A stretch of 64,000 nt of DNA from Bog-473 sp035552095. Its GTDB lineage: Bacteria > Actinomycetota > Acidimicrobiia > Acidimicrobiales > RAAP-2. Under the pieces are notes generated by a model. That model had not been told where the DNA came from, ran no database searches, and saw nothing but the letters and a program-made list of their open reading frames with translations. A program made the position numbers and the translations under genes. This document shows, piece after piece, positions 1 to 9,058 of this stretch. Positions within the stretch are counted from its first letter, which is position 1, and every line of letters begins with the position of its first letter. Where the stretch lies: the NCBI GenBank assembly GCA_035552095.1, contig DASZMA010000193.1, forward strand, positions 1 to 64,000, given 5' to 3'.

Positions 1-1
1 G

Positions 2-103
2 GTCCCGCTGCTCGACGTTGCCCTGGCGGCGGCCGATGTGGGCCGTCTCCCGTTTGAACGTCCCCAACGCATGGAGTCGATTCTCGGTCCCCACCCCGCC
101 TGA
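2..103 (+). CDS. C-terminal fragment of an unidentified protein (cut by window start)
   Basis: An open frame enters from the left edge and ends at a TGA at 101-103, giving 33 C-terminal residues that finish in LGPHPA. Most third codon positions are G or C, as in the neighbouring real genes, which is the only coding evidence. There is no recognisable motif, so no function is proposed. It runs towards the convergent membrane-protein gene at 234-1598. Confidence 0.4.
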   Translation, partial: VPLLDVALAAADVGRLPFERPQRMESILGPHPA

Positions 104-192
104 AGCCGGGGAGGCCACCGTGGCTAGATATCTCGACTGAGGGAGGCGAGTGGGCCGAGTGGCCGGCGAGGCGACGTCAGGCCGAGGTCAGG

Positions 193-240
193 GTCACGCC
201 GTCACGCCGTCACGCCGTCACGCCGTCACGCCGTCACGCC
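193..240. repeat. six-copy 8-bp tandem repeat (GTCACGCC)
   Basis: Six exact head-to-tail copies of GTCACGCC occupy 193-240. The last copy holds the stop codon of the minus-strand gene ending at 234. Read on that strand the unit is GGCGTGAC. Each unit carries a TGA and the unit length is not a multiple of three, so consecutive copies place TGA in all three frames. The stretch 104-192 between this repeat and the upstream fragment shows nothing recognisable. Confidence 0.9.
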
Positions 241-1598
241 GTCCCGTTGGGCGGGTTCAGCGTCGGCATTTGGAGGGCACTCAACACTTCAGAGCGGTTG
301 GACGGGTCCGGGGCCAGCGGGCCACCGGCCACCGGGGTCATCCACACGTGCATCATGGGCTGGGTCACCGCATTGGCGCTGCCGGGCGCACAGGTGGCGC
401 CGCTGTCGGTGCCGACGACCTTGCCGGCGCTGAAGCAGAGGTTGGTGTGGATGTGCCACTGGGTCAGGCAACCCCCGGGCTGAGGCGGGGGCGCACCGGC
501 GCTCCGTTCGGGCATCAGGTACATGGCGGCCAGGAGCACGGCTCCGTGGGCGGTGTTGGCGTAGACCAGCACGGGGATCGATGAGGGAGTGAGCGCCTCG
601 CCCTGACGGTAAATGGACGGGTTGATGTAGTGGACGATCTTCTTGCCGCTAGGGGTGACCGGCACGTAGCCGGCCGCCTTGGCCGCGGCCAGGCTTCGGT
701 AAGGCGTGGCGGCCGACACCGTCTGATTGACCAACGTGACCGCAGCCTGTTGCTGGGCTGTGCTCGGGTGGGTCGTGCAGTTGGGCGTGGCCATCTTCAT
801 TCCGGGCCCCATCGCCGCCATGTCGTCGGGCCACGAGATCGGCCCGGCCGGCGAGGTGGTCGCCAACGAGAGTGCGTGGTCGGACCCGGCGGAGGACATG
901 GAGGGCATTGAGGGCATCGTCGTCGAGGTCGCAGTTGCGCCGGCCGCCGCCGTGGTCGTCGCCGGGCCGTCCGCGCTGGCGATGGCGCCGGTGCCGAGCA
1001 GGGTCACCAGAGCGACCGGGATGGCGGCCAGGGCCAAGCGGTATTCACCGGTCGGCGAGTCGGCGGGTCGGGGAGTCAAAACCGGCGAGAGGACGACCAG
1101 GGCCGCCGCCAGCTCAATGGTCGTCGTCAGCAGGCCGACCAGATCCATCGTCTCCCAGCCGGTCAGGATGTACAGGGCGTAGGCCCCGGCCGTCCCGCCC
1201 AGCATGGCCACCGACAGGGCGCGCCAGTGCGGCCGGCTGGTGAAGGTCCACCAGAACGTCAGCGCGAAGCCGATGGCGTCCACCACGAAGAGGAGGGCGG
1301 TGACCCGCTCGTCACCCCAGTGGGTGGGGACGATGGCGGCGTGGACCAGTGCCCCGACCAACGAGGCGAAGAGGACCGCCTTGGCCGTGAAGGTGAGGTG
1401 GTCGTAACGAGCCAGCAGCCGCTGGGCCCACTCGTGTCGGGCCAGGGCCCGCAGGCCGCTCAGGGCCACCCAGAGCACGGGCATGACCAACACCAGGACC
1501 ACCAGTCCGGGCAGATGCTCGGAAGGGACGGAAAAGGTGCCGTTGGCTCCAGTCATCTGCATGGCCACCGTTGCCGTCGTTGCCACCGTGTCCACCAT
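234..1598 (-). CDS. polytopic membrane protein with Met-rich linker and secreted His/Cys-rich domain
   Basis: I do not recognise a named family. From the ATG at 1598 the protein has 454 residues. About six hydrophobic segments lie near residues 30-50, 73-92, 100-117, 125-143, 150-172 and 185-207. A low-complexity Thr/Ser/Met linker follows (TTMPSMPSMSS, then DDMAAMGPGMKM). A globular C-terminal domain from about 285 onwards contains HYINPS, WHIHTNLC and PMMHVWM. These clustered Met, His and Cys residues suggest metal binding, perhaps copper; this is inference. An ATG at 1634 gives 12 more residues with no better ribosome site. It is divergent from the kinase gene and stops inside a tandem repeat. 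Confidence 0.8.
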   Translation of the reverse strand: MVDTVATTATVAMQMTGANGTFSVPSEHLPGLVVLVLVMPVLWVALSGLRALARHEWAQRLLARYDHLTFTAKAVLFASLVGALVHAAIVPTHWGDERVTALLFVVDAIGFALTFWWTFTSRPHWRALSVAMLGGTAGAYALYILTGWETMDLVGLLTTTIELAAALVVLSPVLTPRPADSPTGEYRLALAAIPVALVTLLGTGAIASADGPATTTAAAGATATSTTMPSMPSMSSAGSDHALSLATTSPAGPISWPDDMAAMGPGMKMATPNCTTHPSTAQQQAAVTLVNQTVSAATPYRSLAAAKAAGYVPVTPSGKKIVHYINPSIYRQGEALTPSSIPVLVYANTAHGAVLLAAMYLMPERSAGAPPPQPGGCLTQWHIHTNLCFSAGKVVGTDSGATCAPGSANAVTQPMMHVWMTPVAGGPLAPDPSNRSEVLSALQMPTLNPPNGTA

Positions 1599-1741
1599 GG
1601 AGGCGACCCTAAGCCCCGAATGTGAGGGTTCCATGAGGTGCGGGTAAGCGGTGTGTCAGCTGGGACGATCCGGCCCGCGCCGCCGGCTCCCGACCGCTCA
1701 CATGACTGTCCGATGGCCCGCCTGGGTATGGGTACGCGCAA

Positions 1742-3334
1742 ATGACGATCTCGACTGACCTCTTCGCCGGCCGCTACCAGCTCGGCTCCCTGCTCGGCCA
1801 GGGCGGGATGTCCGACGTCTATCGGGCCGTCGATCAGGAGAGCGGGGACCCGGTGGCGGTCAAGGTGGTGCGCTCGGGTGACCCGGAGCTGGCCCGCCGG
1901 CTGGCCCAGGAAGTCAAGGTGCACCAGCGCATGGAGCACCCCGGTCTGATCCGCCTGCTCGATACGGGCCTGGCCAACGGACAGGCCTACCTCGTCATGG
2001 AGCTCATCGACGGAGCCACCCTGGCCGCCTCCCTGCGGGGTGGGCCGTTGGGGGCCCGGCTCACGGCCAAGCTCGGCGTCATCCTGGCCGGCGCTCTCGG
2101 CTACGTGCACGCGCAGGGGATCGTGCACCGCGACGTCAAGCCGTCGAACATCATGTTGTGCGTCGAGGGCCGCGCCCTCCTGGGCGACTTCGGCATCGCC
2201 CGCGTGCTCGATGCGTCGACCTTCACCATCGATGGCACCACCCTCGGCACCGCCGCCTACATGGCGCCCGAGCAACTCGAGGACAATCACGTCGGCCCGA
2301 GCGCCGACATCTGGTCGCTCGGCATCGTGTTGCTGGAGTGCCTGACCGGGCGCCGGGTCTACCAGGGCACCTCGAGCGAGATCCTGGCCCGCCGGCTGGC
2401 CGGCCCGGTGCCGCTGCCCGCCGATCTGCCCGTCCCGTGGAAGCTGGTGCTCAGCGGCATGCTGGACCACCGCCCGGCGCAGCGCCTCGACGGGGGACAG
2501 GTGGCGTCCCTGCTCGCCGCGCCCGCCTTCGCCGTGCCGTGGACGCCGGCGCCGATTTCGGAAACCGAGTCTGAAGTAGCGACCGTGCCTTTGGATCTGA
2601 CCGCCCTGGCTCCCGGTCGCCTCGGCGCGGCGGCCCCCGTCCCCACCGCCACGCACACCGTCGTGAGTCCGGCCAGTCCGACCAGTCCGACCAGTCCGAC
2701 CAGTCCGGGCGGGCCGACTGACGGCAGCGGTGCCGCCCGGCACGCCCGCACTGCCGGGCCCCATCGGCGCCCCTGGCTTATCGCCGCCGTCGTGGCCGTC
2801 GTCGCTGCGGTGGCACTGGGCAGCGCGCTGGCCTTCGGGTTGGGGTCGGGGCCGCCGGCCCACCCCACCTTGACCGCGTCCCATCAGTCCACCACCACGA
2901 GCACGAGTTCCACCACGACGACGACCACAGTGCCGCCGCCGACCGGGCCCAGCGCCCTGGCCGCGCTGGTGGGCGACGTGGCTACGGCGGTCGACGCGGG
3001 CACGCTGGATCCGGCCACCGGCCGCGCCATCACCAACGAGGCGCAACAGGCGCAGTCCGAGGCGGCGTCGGGACACCCCAATCAGGCGGCCAACGACCTG
3101 CAGCAGGCGGCCAGCACCATTGCCGCCGGGGAGCAGAGAGGGACCATCCCGGCCGACGAGGGGGCGACGCTGCAAAGTGACCTCTCCACCTTGGCCGGCG
3201 CTCTCGGCCTCAGCGCGGCCGCCACGCCGCCGACCACGCCGACCACCACGCCCGACACCTCGCCGCTGAACTCACTCCTCAGTCCGGGTTCGGGCCCGGG
3301 CAAGAAGCCCGGCCACGACGGTCAAGGGGGATAG
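1742..3334 (+). CDS. transmembrane Ser/Thr protein kinase (PknB-like)
   Basis: A eukaryotic-type Ser/Thr kinase of 530 residues, expected to phosphorylate proteins at the inner membrane face. The kinase domain covers about residues 10-260, with glycine loop LLGQGGMSDVY (17-27), ATP-binding K41, catalytic HRDVKPSN (D131) and GDFGIAR (D149), then APEQ in the activation segment. A TSP-repeat linker precedes one transmembrane helix at about 345-370. The external part has a Thr-rich stretch and an Ala/Gln-rich helical region, with no PASTA repeats, so its ligand is unknown. No clear Shine-Dalgarno precedes the ATG; the message may be leaderless. The DNA at 2675-2710 is a four-copy 9-bp repeat coding the TSP units. 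Confidence 0.95.
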   Translation: MTISTDLFAGRYQLGSLLGQGGMSDVYRAVDQESGDPVAVKVVRSGDPELARRLAQEVKVHQRMEHPGLIRLLDTGLANGQAYLVMELIDGATLAASLRGGPLGARLTAKLGVILAGALGYVHAQGIVHRDVKPSNIMLCVEGRALLGDFGIARVLDASTFTIDGTTLGTAAYMAPEQLEDNHVGPSADIWSLGIVLLECLTGRRVYQGTSSEILARRLAGPVPLPADLPVPWKLVLSGMLDHRPAQRLDGGQVASLLAAPAFAVPWTPAPISETESEVATVPLDLTALAPGRLGAAAPVPTATHTVVSPASPTSPTSPTSPGGPTDGSGAARHARTAGPHRRPWLIAAVVAVVAAVALGSALAFGLGSGPPAHPTLTASHQSTTTSTSSTTTTTTVPPPTGPSALAALVGDVATAVDAGTLDPATGRAITNEAQQAQSEAASGHPNQAANDLQQAASTIAAGEQRGTIPADEGATLQSDLSTLAGALGLSAAATPPTTPTTTPDTSPLNSLLSPGSGPGKKPGHDGQGG

Positions 3335-3335
3335 A

Positions 3336-3372
3336 AGCGCTAAATCAGCGCTGTGGGCGCTAAAGTAGCGCC
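3336..3372. promoter_or_regulatory. two palindromic operators in front of vapBC
   Basis: Two inverted repeats sit directly before the antitoxin ATG at 3373. The first is AGCGCT-5-AGCGCT (3336-3352), the second is GGCGCTA-3-TAGCGCC (3356-3372). They share the core AGCGC/GCGCT and their centres are 20 bp apart, about two helical turns. VapB-type ribbon-helix-helix antitoxins commonly autoregulate through such tandem sites. Because the second site touches the start codon, a classical ribosome site is absent. Confidence 0.75.
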
Positions 3373-3615
3373 ATGGCAACCATTCAGATCCGCAATGTCC
3401 CTGAAACGGTCCATCGCACGTATCAGCTGCGGGCCGCCACTGCCGGCATGAGCCTGCAGGAATTCCTGTTGGCCGAGCTGGAACGCAATGCGGCCCAGCG
3501 CACCCCGGGCGAACTGGTGGCCGAAACCGAGGAGCGGCTCCGGCTCGAGGGGACTGGAGGTTTCGCGCCGCACTCCGCGGCGGCCTACGTCCGGGCCGAC
3601 CGCGCATCACACTGA
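3373..3615 (+). CDS. vapB: VapB-like antitoxin (FitA/RHH type)
   Basis: An 80-residue antitoxin of a type II toxin-antitoxin pair. The N-terminus, MATIQIRNVPETVHRTYQLR followed by AATAGMSLQEFL, is the ribbon-helix-helix DNA-binding fold typical of FitA-like VapB proteins. The beta strand (TIQIRNVP) is followed by two helices. The C-terminal half (about 45-80) should wrap the toxin. It starts immediately after two palindromic operators, which suggests autorepression. The toxin gene begins 10 bases downstream. Confidence 0.9.
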   Translation: MATIQIRNVPETVHRTYQLRAATAGMSLQEFLLAELERNAAQRTPGELVAETEERLRLEGTGGFAPHSAAAYVRADRASH

Positions 3616-3625
3616 CGCCATCGAC

Positions 3626-4024
3626 GTGAGCGTGATTGATGCGTCGGTTTTTGTGGACGCCCTGGTTGGCGTGGGACGCCACGGCGACGCCGCGCGGGGC
3701 GAACTCCGTGACCTGACTGCGCTGGCGGTCCCCGCCATCTTCGGGGCCCAGTCGACCTCAGCGCTCCGCGGCATGGTGCAGCGCGGCGAACTGGCGGTAG
3801 CGAGGGCCAACGTGGCGCTCGAACAAGTGCGACGGGTGCGGACCATTCAGTACCCGTTCGAGCCCTTCACGGCCCGGGTCTGGGAGTTGCGGGACAACCT
3901 GACGGTCTATGACGCCTGGTACGTCGCCCTGAGCGAATGGCTCGGAACCGATCTGGTGAGCGGTGATGATCGCCTTTGTAGGGCGCCCGGCCCGCGCTGC
4001 GTGATCCGACTGCCCGGCCGTTAA
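3626..4024 (+). CDS. vapC: VapC-like PIN-domain toxin with a substituted acidic residue
   Basis: A PIN-domain ribonuclease toxin, 132 residues from a GTG at 3626; the reading frame is open further upstream, but that part overlaps vapB. PIN acidic positions are visible as D5 (VIDASVFVD), D96 (LTVYDAWYVALSE) and D114 (LVSGDDRL). The usual second acid (a Glu before the xxxALR stretch) is Q42 here, in FGAQSTSALR; codon CAG at 3749-3751 is one base from GAG. Loss of one metal ligand should weaken or abolish RNase activity, which is inference. Its TAA shares a TTAA palindrome with the stop of the convergent gene. Confidence 0.88.
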   Translation: MSVIDASVFVDALVGVGRHGDAARGELRDLTALAVPAIFGAQSTSALRGMVQRGELAVARANVALEQVRRVRTIQYPFEPFTARVWELRDNLTVYDAWYVALSEWLGTDLVSGDDRLCRAPGPRCVIRLPGR

Positions 4025-4971
4025 CGGAGTCGGGCCAGCGCCCGCGCCACCCGACCCGCACCGCTGACGGCAGCGGCCAGCCCGAGCAGCATCAGGATCC
4101 CGGCGCCCAGCAGCAGCGGCGGGGCCAGCGGGGCGGTCGACCCGACGACGCCGTTGCCGAAGAACCACGGCGCGTCGGCCGCGATCGCGCCCCACCAGGT
4201 GAGGGCAGATCCGATGACCACGACCATGACGACCGTCAGGGCCAGCGCCAACAGCCCCAGCAGGCGGAGCACGCTCGGGGTGAGCACCAGTTGGCGGGTC
4301 GCCTTGACTGCCACGGCGGAGCACAGGCTGACGGTGGCGATGATCATCAGCACCCAGATCAGTCCCACCAATTGGTAGGAATGGAAGCCGGCATTGCGGG
4401 CCGAAGGGCTCAGGTGGTGGGCCCATACGACCACGCCGACCCCCAGCGCCACGGTGGCGCTCCCCACCCCGAGGGTGAGCAGGACCCGGCGGCGGATGGC
4501 GGCCCAGCCGCCGTCACGCAGGGAGCGGAAGAAGGCCGGGAGGACGACCACCAAGGCGGCCAGCACAAGGGCGGCGCCGATGGCTGCGGCCACCGCTACG
4601 GCGGTGAAGGCCGCCGAGGGAATCGCGCGGTCAGCCCGCGGCGTGGCCCGGGCCCAGTGCTCGGTGAACTTGGCGAAGGCCGAGCCGGCGATGACGAAGG
4701 CCGACCAGGCGCACAGCACCAGCAGCGCCCCGGCCCGCAGCCGCTCGCCCGGCGGTACGGCGTCGCCCATGAGCCCGGCGCCGCGCAGGCGCTCCACCGT
4801 GCCCGACCACGCCAGTCGAAGTCGGCCGCCTCGCGAAAGTCCGCCCTCGCCGTAGGTGTCCTCCATCAGCGCGGTCAACTCCACGCCGTAGCGGGCGCGC
4901 CAGGCGGCGGGGTACCAGCGCAGCGCCCGGTCGAACTGGTCAAACTGGTCAGGTCGGTCAGGTCCCGTCAT
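4021..4971 (-). CDS. six-helix membrane protein coupled to PadR regulator
   Basis: A 316-residue membrane protein of unrecognised family. The cytoplasmic N-terminus carries ALRWYPAAWRARYG and LMEDTY, a pattern seen in actinobacterial membrane proteins encoded beside PadR regulators. Six hydrophobic segments follow at roughly 80-100, 122-147, 163-184, 201-222, 238-258 and 281-302. The ATG overlaps the stop of the PadR gene by four bases (ATGA), so the two are co-translated. A transport or envelope-stress role is possible but not shown. The 5' end holds a short repeat encoding DQFDQFD. Confidence 0.85.
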   Translation of the reverse strand: MTGPDRPDQFDQFDRALRWYPAAWRARYGVELTALMEDTYGEGGLSRGGRLRLAWSGTVERLRGAGLMGDAVPPGERLRAGALLVLCAWSAFVIAGSAFAKFTEHWARATPRADRAIPSAAFTAVAVAAAIGAALVLAALVVVLPAFFRSLRDGGWAAIRRRVLLTLGVGSATVALGVGVVVWAHHLSPSARNAGFHSYQLVGLIWVLMIIATVSLCSAVAVKATRQLVLTPSVLRLLGLLALALTVVMVVVIGSALTWWGAIAADAPWFFGNGVVGSTAPLAPPLLLGAGILMLLGLAAAVSGAGRVARALARLR

Positions 4972-5372
4972 CGGACCGACCCCACGGCGAGGGTGGCGGT
5001 GTCGGCACCCAAGCCGCCGGTCCGGCCTCCGAACCGGGTGGCCAGGCCGAGGCGAAGGGCGCCCACCTCGGCCAGCGATCGCATGTCGCGCACCACGTCG
5101 GCCAGGGCGCTGCGGCCGCTGGCCGTGATCCGGTAGGGCTGACGCCGCTCGTCGCTCCCCGTGGGCTCAATGAGACCCCGCTGCTCCAGCCGGGTGATGG
5201 CGCCGTAGAGCGTGCCCGGGCCCAAGGTGACGCCGGCGAACTCGGCAATGTCCTTGGTCAGGGCATACCCGTGCTTGGTGCCCGAGGCCAGGCTGGTGAG
5301 GATGAGGACGGAGGGCTCGTTGGGCCGGCCCAGCCCGGTCTCGTTCTGTGCGGTGCGCTTTGCCATGACCAT
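4968..5372 (-). CDS. PadR-family transcriptional regulator
   Basis: A 134-residue winged-helix repressor of the PadR family. Features are NEPSVLILTSLASGTKHGYA near the N-terminus, then GPGTLYGAITRLEQRGLIEP, which is the recognition helix and wing of PadR proteins. The C-terminal helix (SALADVVRDMRSLAEVG) would form the dimer. Start choice lies between ATG 5372 and ATG 5366. A perfect 9-3-9 palindrome abuts the first ATG, so autoregulation is likely. It leads a two-gene operon with the membrane protein downstream. Confidence 0.93.
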   Translation of the reverse strand: MVMAKRTAQNETGLGRPNEPSVLILTSLASGTKHGYALTKDIAEFAGVTLGPGTLYGAITRLEQRGLIEPTGSDERRQPYRITASGRSALADVVRDMRSLAEVGALRLGLATRFGGRTGGLGADTATLAVGSVR

Positions 5373-5376
5373 GACC

Positions 5377-5397
5377 TTACTACGTACGACGTAGTAA
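5377..5397. promoter_or_regulatory. perfect 9-3-9 palindrome, probable PadR operator
   Basis: The arms TTACTACGT (5377-5385) and ACGTAGTAA (5389-5397) are exact reverse complements separated by ACG. The site lies four bases before the PadR start codon on the minus strand and about 74 bases before the plus-strand Clp-N gene. It is markedly AT-richer than the surroundings, as expected of a promoter-operator, and could serve both directions. Confidence 0.8.
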
Positions 5398-5470
5398 TTG
5401 GAAGCGCACTGGTCATTCGGGCCTGTAAAGGCGGCCCGTCAACGTGCACAATGGGAGGCAGGAGCCGCCC

Positions 5471-6217
5471 ATGTTCGAACGATTCACCGACCGCGCCCGG
5501 CACGTGCTCGTGCTGGCCCAGGAGGAGGCCCGCCTCCTCAACCACAATTTCATCGGTACCGAGCACCTCCTCCTCGGCTTGATTCATGAGCGGGACGGCT
5601 TGGCGGCCCAGGCCCTCAGCGCGGCTGGTGTCACGCTGGAGTCCGTCCGGGCCGCGGTCGAAGAGATCCTGTCCGGCGTCACCAGCCTCGATACGGGGTC
5701 GCCCCCCTTCACCCCCCGGGCCAAGAAGGTCCTCGAATACTCGCTGCGCCAGGCGCTCCAGCTGGACCACGCCTACATCGGCACCGAGCACCTCCTCCTC
5801 GGGCTGCTGCGCGAGGGCGAGGGCGTGGGCTGCCGGGTCCTGGTCGGTCTCGAGGTCGACCTGGAACAGCTGCGCTACACGGTCCTGCAGATGCTCGACG
5901 ACTCACCCGGGGCACCCGACCTGACTGACCCGTCCGACCCGTCCGGCCGGCCCATCCGCTCGACCTTCGTCGGGAGGACCCCCGGCGCCATTCAGCGGGA
6001 GGGCGACGAGCAGTTGCGCCGTGAGATCGAGGCCGCGCTCACCACCGACCCGAGCTCACAGTTGCTGCGGCGCTACTTAGCCGGTGAGGTCAGCGAGGCG
6101 GACCTGGGTGAGGGGTCGGTCACCCGCGCCCTGGCCGAGACGGCGGTGCACCTGCAGGAGCTGCTGTTGAAAATGACGCAGCGATTCCTGCCGCCGTCGA
6201 CGTCGCCGTCGACCTGA
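5471..6217 (+). CDS. stand-alone Clp N-terminal (double-repeat) domain protein
   Basis: A 248-residue protein containing only the Clp N-domain that ClpC/ClpA unfoldases use to recruit substrates. The two repeats are obvious: FTDRARHVLVLAQEEARLL with NFIGTEHLLLGLIHE (about 4-45), then FTPRAKKVLEYSLRQALQL with YIGTEHLLLGLLRE (about 79-120). No AAA+ ATPase domain follows. After about residue 150 there is a low-complexity DPSDPSG linker and a helical, acidic C-terminus. The start at 5471 has a purine-rich ribosome site (GGAGGCAGGAG) just upstream. It may act as a Clp adaptor or decoy; this is inference. The gene ends flush against the convergent cyclase gene. Confidence 0.9.
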   Translation: MFERFTDRARHVLVLAQEEARLLNHNFIGTEHLLLGLIHERDGLAAQALSAAGVTLESVRAAVEEILSGVTSLDTGSPPFTPRAKKVLEYSLRQALQLDHAYIGTEHLLLGLLREGEGVGCRVLVGLEVDLEQLRYTVLQMLDDSPGAPDLTDPSDPSGRPIRSTFVGRTPGAIQREGDEQLRREIEAALTTDPSSQLLRRYLAGEVSEADLGEGSVTRALAETAVHLQELLLKMTQRFLPPSTSPST

Positions 6218-7092
6218 CTAGGCCGGCAGTTCGGGCACCAAGGTCGCCTCGCAGAGCCCGACCGGGACCTTCACGCCCTTGAGCCGCCGGGCCTTCAGGC
6301 GGCCGAAGCGCACCCGGGCCCAGCCCTCCGAACCAGCTCCCTGGCAGATCTCCTCGCTGACCAGGACCTGACCGCCCTTGGCCTGCTCGCAGACCCGGGC
6401 CGTCACGTTGACCACGTGCCCGACGATGTCGGTCCGGGTGAGCACGGCCTGGCCCATGTGCACGCCGGCCCGCAGGCGCAGCGGCGGGGGAGCGGTGGCC
6501 AACAGGTCGAGCGCGGCCCGCACCCCGGACTCGGGCCGGGGAAAGGTACACAGGAGCCCGTCGCCCAGGTGTTTGACGATCTTGCCGTTCCACTGACGCA
6601 CCACCGGCCCGGCCCGGCGGTGATGTTCGTCAATGAGGGTGATGGCCGCCGCGTCACCATTGGCGTCGGTGTAGGCGGTGAACCCTTCCAGGTCGGTGAA
6701 GACGACGGTGATCGGCCGCTCGGGGCCACCACCGGGGGCGCCCTCGCCGTTGCCCGAGGACAGCAGCTGCACGGCGGTCAGCCCGAGCGAGGACAGTTTC
6801 GAAGGCTTGCGCTCCACGGCGCGCTCGAGGAAACGGCGCAGAATGTCGCTCGGCGCGCTCGATGAGATGGGGCCCTGCCCCGGCGCCTCCAGCCATTGGC
6901 GGTCGACCAGGCCGATCTCCAGCGCGGCCGCCGCATCCTCGGGGTCGTTGCGGATCATCTCGGCTGCCTTGCGCGCCGTGGCCCGGCGCAGAGCCAGGAA
7001 GGTGGCGGCGCCGGTCTCGCGGGCCCGTCCGCCCCGTCCACGGCCGCCGCCCCGTCCACGGCCGCCGTCCCGGCCGCCGCCCCGTGCGTCGC

Positions 7093-7096
<4 letters not shown>
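6218..7096 (-). CDS. class III adenylate/guanylate cyclase, cytosolic
   Basis: A 292-residue nucleotide cyclase with no membrane segment. An N-terminal Gly/Arg-rich tail (residues 3-25) precedes a helical region, and the catalytic domain covers about 125-290. Visible class III signatures are VVFTDLEGFT (metal-binding D135), GKIVKHLGDG (purine-contacting K175 and metal-binding D179) and VGHVVNVTARV (transition-state Asn/Arg). All key residues are present, so it should be active on ATP or GTP. The GTG at 7096 overlaps the ABC-F stop as GTGA; an ATG at 7105 is an alternative. It is co-transcribed with the ABC-F gene. Confidence 0.88.
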
Positions 7097-8793
<1,697 letters not shown>

Positions 8794-9000
8794 TGGGGAG
8801 ATCTCCGGGACCGAGGGTTGACGAACGGGATGCGGCGCCGCCACGGGGCGGCCGTTCAACGCAGGGTTCACCGGGATTACCTCACCGGATCAGGTTAGCC
8901 AATGGCGGGGCGTCGGCGGTGCCGCCGAACCTGACTTGGGGTTTTCGGGCGGGCTCCGTCTAATCTCGCGCCCGGACCGGCTTTGAGCAGCGCGCCGGTC

Positions 9001-9024
9001 TGACTGTCTGACTGTCTCACTGTC
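9001..9024. repeat. three-copy 8-bp repeat (TGACTGTC) before fadE
   Basis: TGACTGTC occurs at 9001-9008 and 9009-9016, with a one-base variant (TCACTGTC) at 9017-9024. It lies in the roughly 265-base gap between the divergent ABC-F and acyl-CoA dehydrogenase genes. The rest of that gap (8794-9058) shows no recognisable riboswitch or clear palindrome. The closest thing to a ribosome site for the downstream gene is AGGGGG about 12 bases before its ATG. Confidence 0.75.
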
Positions 9025-9058
9025 TGTTCCAATCGAGTCAAGTAGGGGGCCTGCACCA

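Noticed and set aside
193..240. Possible CRISPR-like array
   Set aside because: Units are 8 bp with no spacers, so this is a simple tandem repeat.
1553..3175. 540-codon minus-strand frame opposite the kinase
   Set aside because: Low-complexity Gly/Arg translation and overlap with an unmistakable kinase; codon bias fits the kinase frame.
8794..9058. Possible leader peptide or attenuator before the ABC-F gene
   Set aside because: An in-frame GTG at 8871 exists, but there is no stop-coupled leader, stable paired hairpins or U-tract to support attenuation.
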